From Deltaproteobacteria bacterium (GTDB lineage Bacteria > Myxococcota_A > Bradymonadia > UBA7976 > VGTA01): a stretch of DNA of 10,019 nucleotides. Numbering within the stretch: the stretch's first letter is position 1; every line of letters starts with the position of its first letter. Under the pieces are notes generated by a model that saw nothing but the letters and a program-made list of their open reading frames with translations, was not told the origin of the DNA and made no database searches. Both the position numbers and the translations under genes were made by a program. The DNA is taken from positions 1 to 10,019 of the forward strand of contig VGTA01000069.1 in NCBI GenBank assembly GCA_016874875.1, given 5' to 3'. Shown in pieces: positions 1 through 6,959 of this stretch.

Positions 1-130
1 CGGGCAGCTTGCTCACGGCGAGCTTGAGGGCGCCCCGCTGCGCGGCGGGGGCGACGTCGATGTGCTCAAGGGGGTCGAGGGGCGGCGTGAGGTCCCGGGG
101 GGGGGTGAGGGCGGGGTAGGGCTGATTCAT
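1..130 (-). CDS. Unidentified protein, N-terminal 43 codons only
   Basis: An open frame starts with ATG at 130-128 and runs out of the left edge of the window. It begins MNQPYPALTPPRDLTPPLDP and continues with a short mixed helix-like stretch ending VSKLP. A GGAG Shine-Dalgarno sits 5 bases before the ATG, which supports this start. The first 20 residues are proline-rich with no signal peptide or hydrophobic segment, so the product is probably cytoplasmic, or at least has no N-terminal export signal. Codons 9-12 contain a run of nine C on the coding strand (97-105). Too little is visible to name a family. It lies downstream of the lipoprotein gene at 242-1612 on the same strand, 111 bp away, and may or may not be co-transcribed with it. 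Confidence 0.6.
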   Translation of the reverse strand, partial: MNQPYPALTPPRDLTPPLDPLEHIDVAPAAQRGALKLAVSKLP

Positions 131-166
131 GGCGGCTCCAGGGCGGGGCGAGGCGGGCGTGGCTGA

Positions 167-189
167 ACACGCGGGGGGGCGCCGCGTGT
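167..189 (-). other. Perfect 8-bp inverted repeat (hairpin) between two minus-strand genes
   Basis: ACACGCGG (167-174) and CCGCGTGT (182-189) are exact reverse complements around a 7-base G-rich loop. Read on the minus strand it lies about 53 bases after the stop of the lipoprotein gene and 37 bases before the ATG of the partial gene. There is no T-run following the stem on the minus strand, so it is not a textbook Rho-independent terminator. It could be a processing or stability hairpin, a weak terminator, or a leader structure for the gene ending at base 1. Such stems also arise by chance in sequence this GC-rich. Confidence 0.3.
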
Positions 190-200
190 GTGCTCGCTGC

Positions 201-210
201 GTTTTTATTG
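201..210 (-). promoter_or_regulatory. A/T-rich island, possible -10 region for the partial gene
   Basis: The minus strand reads CAATAAAAAC here, which stands out in sequence of this composition and lies about 70 bases upstream of the ATG at 130. TAAAAA (207-202) matches four of six bases of the sigma-70 -10 box. I could not find a convincing -35 box 16-18 bases upstream (the bases there read GTCATC), so the promoter call is weak. It is the only clear A/T patch between the two minus-strand genes. Confidence 0.2.
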
Positions 211-241
211 GGTCGCCCTCGCCGGATGACCGCTCCGCGCC

Positions 242-1612
242 CTAGTCGCCGCAGGACAGCTGAATCGCCTCAAGGGCCCCGAGGGGGGTGACGCCCACCG
301 CCGCCCCCGCCGCCGCCGCCCAGCTCACCCACGAGGCGCCGGCGGGCAGCTCGTCGAGGACGACGGGCCCCTCCGCGCCCCGCAGGTCGAGGGCGAGCAC
401 GCCGCGCCCGCGCACCCAGGCGAGGGCGGTGTGGGGGTCCACGAGGCTGACGCCCGCCACCTCGCCGCCCAGGCTCGCCGTCCAGGCGCGGCGCGCGCCG
501 AGGGCGGGGTCCACCTGCAGGAGCCCCACGCCCGCCCCCCACTCCGCCGTGAGCAGGACGCCCTCGCGCGCGTCCACGTCCACCACGCGCCCGCGCGTGG
601 GCACCTCGGCGGGGGGGGTGACGAGGGCGCGCGCGCCGAGGTCCTCGCCCTCGGTGAGCGCGGCGCGGCGACTCAGCAGGCTCAGCCCCGCGAGGCCGTC
701 CGCCACCGCCACCAGACTCCGAGTCACCCGCGCCGCGCTCGCGCGCCCCGCCGTGTCGAAGCGCGCGGGGGCCTCCTCCCCCTCTAGGGCGCGCGCGCTC
801 ACCCGCTCCACGCCGCGCTCCCCCGTCGACACCCAGAGCGCCTCCTCGTCGTGGGTGACGGCGCGGGCGCGGCCGCTCAGCGCCACGGCGCGCCCCGCGC
901 TCGGGCGCCCCTCGCGCCACGGCGCCACCCGCAGCGCGTCGCCGCCGGCGCCCTCGACGGTGACGACGAGGTCGCTGAGGGCGCCGGTCACCAGCCACGC
1001 CGGCTCCTGCGCCCGCCGCTCGCGCGCCTCCCAGCCCCCCTCGCCCTCGGCGCGCGCGAGGCGCACCACGCTCACCCCCCTCGGCGCCTCGGCGCGCCAG
1101 GCGGCGAGCGCGTCGGGGGTGAGCGCCTCGGCGGGGGCGGGGGCGGTGAGGGCGAGCAGGCCGAGCTCACTCGAGGCGCCCACGCTCACGACCACCGTCG
1201 CCGCGCCCCCCTCGGCGAGCGCCACCTCGCCCTCGGCGCTGAGGCGCGCCGACAGGCGCTCGCCCACGCAGCGCCCCTCGTCGCAGCGGGTGGCGACGCA
1301 GAGCCAGCGCGGGCAGTCGTCGTCTCGCTCGCACGACAGCTCGGCGTCCACCTGCGCGGGGAGGGGCGTGAAAGGAGGTTGAGCCTCGGCGTAAATCCTC
1401 GTACTCTCACACCCCAACAAGAGCCCGAGCGCGCCCATGAGGGCGCAGAGGCGCGCGCTGCCCGGCAGCGCAGAAGGCAGGAGCGCAGCATGAGCAGCGT
1501 GAGCAGCGTGAGCGGCATAGGCGGCGTGAGCGGCATAGGTGGCGTGAGCGGCGTGAGCGGCATAAGCAGCGTGAGCGGCGGGGGCGGCGGGGGCAGCGTT
1601 TGGGGGCGGCAT
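242..1612 (-). CDS. Predicted Cys-rich lipoprotein with probable beta-propeller body
   Basis: This is a 456-residue secreted protein counted from ATG 1612; a GTG at 1627 would add five residues. The ATG is preceded by GGAG/GAGAG. The first 45 or so residues are a low-complexity Ala/His/Tyr tract encoded by the 9-bp repeat. A hydrophobic segment follows with lipobox LLLGC, the lipidated Cys at about residue 68. Next comes a cysteine cluster with spacing C-x5-C-x4-C-x4-C-x4-C (beginning CERDDDC), a pattern common in secreted deltaproteobacterial lipoproteins. The remainder is beta-rich, with repeated strand-turn units such as ARAVTHDEEALWVSTGERGV and LVAVADGLAGLSLL, suggesting a propeller fold of the LVIVD or WD40-like kind. 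No catalytic motif is seen. A start after the repeat (ATG 1438, giving MGALGLLLGC) leaves almost no signal-peptide n-region and has no ribosome site. It is transcribed divergently from the barrel operon. Role unknown; probably a surface or periplasmic binding protein. Confidence 0.75.
   Translation of the reverse strand: MPPPNAAPAAPAAHAAYAAHAAHATYAAHAAYAAHAAHAAHAALLPSALPGSARLCALMGALGLLLGCESTRIYAEAQPPFTPLPAQVDAELSCERDDDCPRWLCVATRCDEGRCVGERLSARLSAEGEVALAEGGAATVVVSVGASSELGLLALTAPAPAEALTPDALAAWRAEAPRGVSVVRLARAEGEGGWEARERRAQEPAWLVTGALSDLVVTVEGAGGDALRVAPWREGRPSAGRAVALSGRARAVTHDEEALWVSTGERGVERVSARALEGEEAPARFDTAGRASAARVTRSLVAVADGLAGLSLLSRRAALTEGEDLGARALVTPPAEVPTRGRVVDVDAREGVLLTAEWGAGVGLLQVDPALGARRAWTASLGGEVAGVSLVDPHTALAWVRGRGVLALDLRGAEGPVVLDELPAGASWVSWAAAAGAAVGVTPLGALEAIQLSCGD
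1379..1407 (+). promoter_or_regulatory. Candidate sigma-70-type promoter for the barrel/TPR operon
   Basis: TTGAGC (1379-1384) and TACTCT (1402-1407) are separated by 17 bases, with four and three matches to the -35 and -10 consensus. The segment 1370-1415 is visibly less GC-rich than its surroundings. It lies about 80 bases upstream of the barrel ATG, inside the coding sequence of the divergent lipoprotein gene. The matches are imperfect, and promoter consensus in such organisms is poorly known, so this is only a candidate. Confidence 0.25.
1479..1483 (+). promoter_or_regulatory. Ribosome binding site deciding the start of the barrel gene
   Basis: AGGAG lies 6 bases before the ATG at 1490. 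The open frame itself extends much further upstream (to at least 851) across the divergent lipoprotein gene, but only this ATG has a good ribosome site and places a signal peptide within reach. It is the main reason for starting the barrel gene at 1490. Confidence 0.6.
1490..1597. repeat. 9-bp tandem repeat, 12 units, open in both coding directions
   Basis: The tract is twelve consecutive 9-base units of the form RTR-RGC-RGC (for example GTGAGCGGC and ATAGGCGGC). The first ten units (1490-1579) are well conserved and the last two (1580-1597) have drifted to GGGGGCGGC and GGGGGCAGC. On the plus strand it encodes Val/Ile/Met followed by two Ser or Gly per unit, at the N-terminus of the barrel protein; the start codon itself occupies the first position of unit 1. 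On the minus strand it encodes His/Tyr-Ala-Ala triplets in the lipoprotein N-terminus. Gain or loss of units keeps both frames. The ATA codons are rare for this composition, consistent with repeat expansion rather than selected coding sequence. Confidence 0.9.
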
Positions 1613-2245
1613 CGGGGCTCTCTCCACGCGGCGCGGCGGCGCGGCGGGCGCGCCCTCGCGCTCTCCCTCGCCGCGCTCGTGGGCGTGTGCCTCTGCACTT
1701 CAACACGCGCGCGCGCGGAAGGCAAGCTGTCGAGCGCGGCGGTGCAGAGCCGCCCCCCCGTCGACACCTACGAGTGGACGCTCGCCGCGGGCCTCCTCCC
1801 CCTCGACGCCTTCAAGAAGGGCGTCACCGCCTCCGGCGCCCTCACCCTCCACTACGACCACCTGTGGGCGTGGGAGGCGCTCAACGCCTCGTACAGCTTT
1901 GAGTACACCACGTCCCTCGAGGAGGAGCTGCGCGCCTTTACGCTCCAGGCGACCCCCTTTGAGCGCGTGCGCGGCTTTGTGACGTCGAGCGTGGTCTTTA
2001 AGCCCCTCTACTGGAAGGGCGCGTGGCTCAACCGCGACCTCAGCTACGGCGAGCTGTTCTTTGTGGCGGGGGGCGGCTACGGGTGGCTCACGCAGACGAG
2101 TCGCCCGGCGGTGAGCGGCGGCGCGGGCGTGCGCGTCCTCCACGGCGAGGCGTGGAGCTCGCGGCTCGATGTGCGCTGGCTGAGTTTCGTGAACGCGGAT
2201 GACGCGCAGGGTGAGCTCTGGATCACCCTGGGAGTCTCGCTGTGA
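1490..2245 (+). CDS. Outer-membrane beta-barrel protein (myxobacterial type, GltH/CglE-like)
   Basis: This 251-residue protein is predicted to be an outer-membrane barrel. Residues 1-33 are the Val/Ser/Gly repeat. A signal peptide follows: a basic stretch around residues 49-54, a hydrophobic core (ALALSLAALVGVCLC), and a likely cleavage after ARA near residue 76. The mature part of about 175 residues is made of alternating polar/aromatic strands, with the segments LPLDAFKKG, HYDHLWAWEA, VVFKPLYWKG and GGAGVRVL, and ends in a strand closing with Leu. This layout (start strand, aromatic 'Y/H-hydrophobic-WE' strand, 'F-x-P-x-Y-K' strand, 'G-x-G-x-R' strand) resembles the small outer-membrane barrel family of myxobacteria that includes Glt/Cgl gliding proteins; the specific GltH/CglE match is inferred. 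The ATG at 1490 has a good ribosome site. It is first in the operon, and its stop overlaps the next start (GTGA). The long pre-signal repeat is unusual. Confidence 0.78.
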   Translation: MSSVSSVSGIGGVSGIGGVSGVSGISSVSGGGGGGSVWGRHRGSLHAARRRGGRALALSLAALVGVCLCTSTRARAEGKLSSAAVQSRPPVDTYEWTLAAGLLPLDAFKKGVTASGALTLHYDHLWAWEALNASYSFEYTTSLEEELRAFTLQATPFERVRGFVTSSVVFKPLYWKGAWLNRDLSYGELFFVAGGGYGWLTQTSRPAVSGGAGVRVLHGEAWSSRLDVRWLSFVNADDAQGELWITLGVSL

Positions 2246-3675
2246 GGGGCGCGCGCGCGTGGCTCTTGAGCGGCGCCCTCGCGTGCGCGCAGGGCTGCGC
2301 GGCGCGCGCGCCCGAGATCCCCGAGGACCGCGAGCGCGCCTTCCTGATGAGCGTTGAGCGCCTTGAGGGCGGCGACCACGCCAGCGCCGCCGCCGCGGCG
2401 TGGGCGTACCTGCGCGGCGCCGGCGAGGATGACCCGCGCTACGACCGCGCCCTCCGCCTCCTCGCCCGCAGCGCCGAGGCCCTCGGCCTGCGCTACCCGG
2501 CGTCGGTGTGGTGGACGCAGATCGCGCGCGCCCGCCGCGACGCCGCCCTCACGCCCGAGGCGGTGGACGGCCTCCGCCGCGCGATCGAGGCGGGGGAGCA
2601 CGACGAGGAGTCCGTGGTGACGGACTTCTTGGCCGTGGAGGAGCTCCCCAAGCTCGGCGGCGAGCTCGACGAGTTCGTGCGCTACACGCAGGGCCTCCAC
2701 AACCTACGCCAGGGCCTCACCGCCTGGGGCCTCGCGCAGCTCGACGCCATCCACCCCGACAGCCCCTACCGCGAGCGCGCCCGCTACGCCCTCGCCGTGC
2801 ACCAGGTGGCGCGCGGCGAGCTCGACGCGGCGCTCGCGCCCCTCAGCGCCCTCGCCGAGCAGGCGCGCGACCCCGCCGTGCGCCAAGACGCCCTCACGGC
2901 GGTGGCGCGCCTCGCGATGCAGCGGGGGGACTACGCGGCGGGCCTCGAGGCCTTTGAGCGGGTGCGCGAGCAGGTCCCCGACGCCCCCGAGGTGCTCCTC
3001 GAGGTGGCGTGGGCGCACTACTACAAGGGCGACCCGCGCCGCGCCCTCGGCTACCTGCTCGCCCTCGACGCCCCCGCCTACGGGGGGCTGATCGCGCCGG
3101 AGCGCTACATCCTCGAGGCGCTCACCCTGCGGAGTCTCTGCCAGTTCGGGCCCGCGCGCGAGGCCACCGCCCGCCTGCGCGCCCGCTACGCGCAGGCGCT
3201 CGCGGACCTCTACGCCGGCGTGCCCCCCGAGCGCTCGGCGCCCCTGCGGGCGGCGGCGGCGTCGCGCGGGGCGCTGCGCCCCCACGAGCGCCTCGCCCGC
3301 GCGCTTGAGCGCGAGCGCGCCGCCCTCAACGCCCTCGCCCCCCGCCTCGGCGAGGGGCTGCTCGGGGCCCTGCGCGCCCTCTACGCCCGCGGGGCGGAGG
3401 CCGCCTCGGCGCGCCTCGAGGGCGCCCTGCGGCGAGAGTCGGCGGCGCTGGCGCGGGAGCTGCTGGCGGCGGAGGAGGCGGTGCGCCTCATCGCCCACGA
3501 GCTCGCCGTGGCGCTCCTGCGCGGGCGCCAGCCGCCCCCGGGGCGGGCGCCCGTGCCGCCCCTCGACGCCCTCGCGACCTCGGCGCAGGTGGCGTTTGGC
3601 TTCTCTGGGGAGTTCTGGACGGACGAGCTCGACGAGCTCGTCGTGGCCGCTGAGGACAGGTGTATTGACCGATGA
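2242..3675 (+). CDS. gltE: TPR lipoprotein resembling gliding-motility GltE/AglT
   Basis: This is a 477-residue exported protein starting at GTG, with GGGAG 7 bases upstream and a GTGA overlap with the barrel gene. The N-terminus is a short signal peptide with Cys at 15 and 19; AQGC is a weak lipobox, so lipidation is probable rather than certain. TPR-like helix pairs are visible at about residues 30-60, 180-205 and 215-275, including EVAWAHYYKGDPRRALGYL. A Cys-containing stretch around 297-303 and an Ala/Arg/Glu-rich coiled coil at about 345-425 follow. The C-terminus carries GEFWTDEL then a late Cys (DRC at 474). To my recollection, the TPR order, the 'W-A-x-Y/F-x-K-G-x-RAL' helix and the C-terminal 'G-E-x-W-x-DEL ... 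C' match the Myxococcus GltE/AglT family, an outer-membrane lipoprotein of the gliding transducer complex. This is the gliding gltE, not a glutamate synthase gene. Adjacent barrel and giant TPR genes support the call. Confidence 0.72.
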   Translation: MRGARAWLLSGALACAQGCAARAPEIPEDRERAFLMSVERLEGGDHASAAAAAWAYLRGAGEDDPRYDRALRLLARSAEALGLRYPASVWWTQIARARRDAALTPEAVDGLRRAIEAGEHDEESVVTDFLAVEELPKLGGELDEFVRYTQGLHNLRQGLTAWGLAQLDAIHPDSPYRERARYALAVHQVARGELDAALAPLSALAEQARDPAVRQDALTAVARLAMQRGDYAAGLEAFERVREQVPDAPEVLLEVAWAHYYKGDPRRALGYLLALDAPAYGGLIAPERYILEALTLRSLCQFGPAREATARLRARYAQALADLYAGVPPERSAPLRAAAASRGALRPHERLARALERERAALNALAPRLGEGLLGALRALYARGAEAASARLEGALRRESAALARELLAAEEAVRLIAHELAVALLRGRQPPPGRAPVPPLDALATSAQVAFGFSGEFWTDELDELVVAAEDRCIDR

Positions 3676-6600
3676 GCACGCCCCGCCCCCCCCGCCGCGC
3701 CGCCCGCGCCCTCGCCTGCTCCCTCTCCCTCTCCTGCTCTGTGGCGCTCTCCCTCGCCCTCTCCGGCTGCGGCGCGCGCGGCGCCGACGCCCTCGACCCG
3801 CCCCTCGCCGACACCCTCAAGCAGCGCATCACCAAGGCGCGCAACGCTATCGAGGAGACGCGCCGCGCCATCGCGCGCGCGCAAGGCACTCCCTACCTCG
3901 CGGAGCTCAAGGTGCGCCTCGGGGAGCTGTTCAGCGATGAGGCGCGCGCGCACTACCAAGTGGCGCGCGCCCGCGAGGGCGTGAGCGACCGCCCGCTGCA
4001 CGCGCCGCAGGTCAAGACCCTCAAGCGCAAATCCATTGAGGCGTACCTCCTCGCCCTGCGCGACCACCCCGACTCCCCCCTCAGGGCCCGCGCCCTCTTT
4101 AATATGGGCCAGGAGCACCGCGAGCTCGGCGAGTACGACGAGATGCGCGCCGCCTTTGAGCGCCTCGCGCGGGAGGCGCCCGACGACCCGCTCACCAGCG
4201 AGGCGCTCCTGGTGCTCGGCGGTGACGCCTTTGACCGCGGGCGCCTCGAGGAGGCGGCGGCGCTCCTTGAGCGGGTGGTGGCGGGGCCGCCGCACCGCGT
4301 GAAGGGCAGCGCGCACTACAAGCTCGCGTGGGTGCGCGTGAATCAGGACCGCTGTGACGCCGCCCTCGTGAGCTTTGAGGAGGCGGCGCGCGTGACGGGG
4401 GCGTGGCTCGAGGGCCCCGGGCGCGAGGACGCGCGCGCGGGCCGCTACGCCGAGCTCGACGTGCGCCGCCTCGCGCTCACCGATATGGCGTTCTGCTACG
4501 GCAAGGAGCGCCCCGAGGAGGGCGCGGTGGAGCACCTCCGCGCGCTCTCCCACGACCGCCCCACCTTCGTGGCGGCCCTCGAGCGCCTCAGCCGGCGCTA
4601 CGGGGTCCTCGAGCGCCTCAAGGGCGTCCGCGACACGTCGCGCGCGCTCCTCGACGTGGCGCCGGGCGGCGACCGCCGCCTCGAGGACGCGCAGGCGCTC
4701 CACGGGGCGCTCAAGCAGCTCAAGGACTACTCGGCGGTGGGCGCCGACGTGGAGCGCCTCTGCGCCTCTCTCCGCCGCGCCGCCACCCGCCCCGGCCTCG
4801 ACGACGCGGCGCGCGCGCAGCTCGTCAGCGAGCACGAGCGCTACGCCCGCGACCTCGCCGTGAGCGCCCTCGCCGCGCTCCCCGCCGCGCCCGCCGCGCC
4901 CGCCGCGCCCGCCGCGCCCGCCGCGCCCGCCCCGGCGCTCCTCGAGGTGGCCCGCGCCCACGAGGCCTACCTCAACACCTTCAAGCCCGGCGGCTTTGAG
5001 GGGGAGGGGCGCCTCGACCTGCTCTCCAACCTCGTGGAGGTGTACGCGCGCCTCGGTATGGACTTTGAGGCCGGGCGGCGCGCCTTTGAGCGCTCCCTCG
5101 AGGCGCAGGACGCCGGCGAGCGCCGCGACGACTCTTATGAGGCGGTCACCCGCTTCCAGGCCGCCCTCGAGGGGGGCGCGCGGGGCGCCGCCGACCGCGT
5201 GGTGGCGCGCGCCGCCCTCCGCCGCGCCGCCGCTGAGCTGCTGCGGGGCGCGCTCAGCCCCGAGCAGCGCCCGCGCGTGCGTTTCGCCATCGCGCAGAGC
5301 CTCTACAGCGAGGGGCTCCTAGAGGAGGCGGCGGAGCTGTTGACGGCGGTGGCGCTCTCGCACCCCGGCACGGAGCAGGGCGACGCGGCGGCGCGGCTGG
5401 CGCTCGACGCGCACCAGCAGCGCGGTGACCTGCAGGGGCTGGCGGCGGCGGGCGAGCGGCTCGCGCGCCTGGGGGTGAGCGAGGCGCTGCGCCCGCGCCT
5501 CAACGCCGTCGTGGCGGCGGCGCGCCAGCAGCAGGTGGACGACCTCGCGCTGGAGGCGGCGGGCCTCGACGGCGGCGACCCCACCGAGGAGCTGCTCGGC
5601 TTCGCGCAGTCCAACGCCAACACGCCCCTCGGCGAGCGCGCGCTGCTCAACGCGTTCGTGGCGGCGCGCGGGGAGGCGGACCTGCCGGGCATGCGGCGCG
5701 TGGCGGACCTCATCGCCGCGCAGTACCCGCGCTCGGAGCAGCTGGTGGGGGTGTGGAGCTCGCTGGCCCGCGCCGCCGCCGCGCAGGTGGACCTCGACGG
5801 CGCGCTCGCCGCCTTTGAGCGCGCCGCCGAGCGCGCCCCGGCGCAGGCGCTCGCGCTGCGCGCCGCCGCCGCGGAGCTGCTCGCCAAGGCGGGGGACGAG
5901 GAGGGCGCCCTCAGCGCCCTGCGTCCGCTCCTCACGCCCGAGGTCGCCGGCGCCGCGGAGGGGCGCGCCGCCCTCGGCCTCTACGCCGCCCTCGCCACGC
6001 GCGCGCGCCCAGCCGAGTCGGCGTGGGCGGACCTCGCGCCCTTCCGCGAGAGCGCGCCCCCCGAGCTGAGCGTGGCGCTCGCCTACGTGCAGGTGCTGCG
6101 CGGGCAGCGCGACGAGGCGGAGAGTCTCGCGCAGGTGGCGGTGAGCGTGGAGGCGCTCCCCGCGGAGCTCAAGGCGATGGGCCTCTACGCCTTCGCCGAG
6201 GTGTACGGCGCCAACCTCCGCGAGTTTAAGCCCGCCAGCGACGTCGACGAGCTGGCGGAGTGGGTGAGTCTCCTCGAGCTCGCCGAGCAGAGCTACCTCA
6301 AGGTGGCGCGCCTGGGGGACCCGCGCTGGGGGGCGGCGGCGCTCTCCCGGCTCGCGGCGCTCTCGCGCGACGCGGGGGCGCTCATGGCCTCTTTCGCCGC
6401 CCCCCCCGCCCTCGCCGCCCCCCTCAAGGCGCGCGCGGAGGCGCTCGGGCGGCAGGCGGCGCAGGCGCTCAAGACCTGCGAGGAGCTGGCGTGGCGCCGG
6501 GGGCTCTTCACGCCCCCCGTGCGCGAGTGCCTCAAGGGCGCGCCCATGGCGAGCGCGGAGCTGGCGCGCGAGCCCCTCGCCCCCCGCGCCGGGCGCGCCG

Positions 6601-6959
6601 GCGCGGAGGTGGGCGCGGCGGACCGGGCGCTGGTGGCGCGCAACCCGCAGGACTTTAAGGCCGTGGCGCGCCTCGGCGCCGCCCTCCTCGCCGCCAACGA
6701 CCCCCACCTCGCCCGCCTCGCCCTCGCGCAGGGCCTGCAGGGGGGCGGGCCGGAGCTGGCCAACCTGTACGGGGTGTCGTGCGCGCGCGTGGGCGACTGG
6801 TCAGGGGCGCTTGAGGGCTTCGGCAAGGCGGCGCTCGGCGGGCTAGAGGCGGGGGTGGTGAACGCGCAGAAGGCGCTGCGGCAGCTCGGCCTCAGCGCCG
6901 CGGCGGAGCGCGCGCCCAAGGAGTGGCCCGTGAGCATTCAGGGAGGTGAGCTGTGGTGA
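3672..6959 (+). CDS. Large TPR lipoprotein resembling gliding-motility GltD/AgmU
   Basis: This 1095-residue protein begins at an ATG overlapping the previous stop (ATGA). The upstream ribosome site is poor, so translation is probably coupled. A basic n-region (PRPPRRAARA) and hydrophobic stretch lead to a strong lipobox, LSGC with Cys33, so it is predicted to be a lipoprotein. After a helical segment (residues 45-100), TPR units appear at about 120-165, 172-205 and 213-240 (for example ALFNMGQEHRELGEYDEMRA). A Pro-Ala linker occupies about residues 404-421, encoded by a 9-bp repeat. More TPR-like helices follow to the end, including one at about 535-560 and a final pair before the C-terminus (ANLYGVSCARVGDWSGALEG). 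The size and position next to a GltE-like gene fit GltD/AgmU, a periplasmic TPR protein of the M. xanthus gliding complex; the repeats alone do not prove orthology. It probably acts as a periplasmic scaffold. Confidence 0.72.
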   Translation: MSTPRPPRRAARALACSLSLSCSVALSLALSGCGARGADALDPPLADTLKQRITKARNAIEETRRAIARAQGTPYLAELKVRLGELFSDEARAHYQVARAREGVSDRPLHAPQVKTLKRKSIEAYLLALRDHPDSPLRARALFNMGQEHRELGEYDEMRAAFERLAREAPDDPLTSEALLVLGGDAFDRGRLEEAAALLERVVAGPPHRVKGSAHYKLAWVRVNQDRCDAALVSFEEAARVTGAWLEGPGREDARAGRYAELDVRRLALTDMAFCYGKERPEEGAVEHLRALSHDRPTFVAALERLSRRYGVLERLKGVRDTSRALLDVAPGGDRRLEDAQALHGALKQLKDYSAVGADVERLCASLRRAATRPGLDDAARAQLVSEHERYARDLAVSALAALPAAPAAPAAPAAPAAPAPALLEVARAHEAYLNTFKPGGFEGEGRLDLLSNLVEVYARLGMDFEAGRRAFERSLEAQDAGERRDDSYEAVTRFQAALEGGARGAADRVVARAALRRAAAELLRGALSPEQRPRVRFAIAQSLYSEGLLEEAAELLTAVALSHPGTEQGDAAARLALDAHQQRGDLQGLAAAGERLARLGVSEALRPRLNAVVAAARQQQVDDLALEAAGLDGGDPTEELLGFAQSNANTPLGERALLNAFVAARGEADLPGMRRVADLIAAQYPRSEQLVGVWSSLARAAAAQVDLDGALAAFERAAERAPAQALALRAAAAELLAKAGDEEGALSALRPLLTPEVAGAAEGRAALGLYAALATRARPAESAWADLAPFRESAPPELSVALAYVQVLRGQRDEAESLAQVAVSVEALPAELKAMGLYAFAEVYGANLREFKPASDVDELAEWVSLLELAEQSYLKVARLGDPRWGAAALSRLAALSRDAGALMASFAAPPALAAPLKARAEALGRQAAQALKTCEELAWRRGLFTPPVRECLKGAPMASAELAREPLAPRAGRAGAEVGAADRALVARNPQDFKAVARLGAALLAANDPHLARLALAQGLQGGGPELANLYGVSCARVGDWSGALEGFGKAALGGLEAGVVNAQKALRQLGLSAAAERAPKEWPVSIQGGELW
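4881..4925 (+). repeat. 9-bp tandem repeat encoding a Pro-Ala-Ala linker
   Basis: Five exact copies of CCCGCCGCG lie in frame and are followed by a degenerate copy. They encode PAA repeats from codon 404 of the large TPR protein, between its N-terminal TPR block and the longer C-terminal part. The stretch is probably a flexible or extended linker whose length can vary by slippage without breaking the frame. Confidence 0.95.
6942..6949 (+). promoter_or_regulatory. Strong Shine-Dalgarno before the coiled-coil lipoprotein gene
   Basis: GGAGGTGA is an eight-base complement to the usual 16S rRNA 3' end, much stronger than at the other junctions in the operon. It lies inside the end of the large TPR gene. 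Spacing from GGAGGT is 5 bases to the GTG at 6953 and 8 bases to the GTG at 6956, so either can be the start. It suggests this small lipoprotein is made in more copies than the large TPR protein. Confidence 0.6.

Noticed and set aside
611..618. Run of eight G in the lipoprotein gene, and another at 8132-8139 in the phosphatidyltransferase
   Set aside because: Isolated homopolymers of this length are not surprising at this GC content, and the frames are intact around them.
1371..1379. AAAGGAGGT on the plus strand, a near-perfect Shine-Dalgarno
   Set aside because: No start codon lies at suitable distance downstream (the TTG at 1379 overlaps it, the next ATG is at 1437). The bases are explained by Gln-Pro-Pro-Phe codons of the minus-strand lipoprotein.
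288..1382. Long plus-strand open frame opposite the lipoprotein gene
   Set aside because: Its translation is low-complexity Arg/Ser/Ala/Pro with no signal or domain, whereas the minus strand here encodes a coherent lipoprotein with lipobox and cysteine cluster. It is an antisense by-product of high GC.
851..1489. Upstream extension of the barrel gene's reading frame
   Set aside because: The frame is open but the translation is Arg/Ala/His-rich and antisense to the lipoprotein. The ribosome site and the signal peptide both point to a start at 1490.
1490..1597. Possible CRISPR array or regulatory iterons
   Set aside because: Units are 9 bp, directly abutting and without spacers, and are explained as an in-frame coding minisatellite.
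3381..4961. 526-codon minus-strand open frame spanning the end of the GltE-like gene and start of the large TPR gene
   Set aside because: It crosses two well-supported genes and its product is Arg/Gly/Ala-rich without domains. Long antisense frames are expected at this GC content.
5319..6707. 462-codon minus-strand open frame inside the large TPR gene
   Set aside because: Composition is Arg/Ala/Glu/His-rich with no recognisable domain, and the plus strand carries TPR helices throughout.
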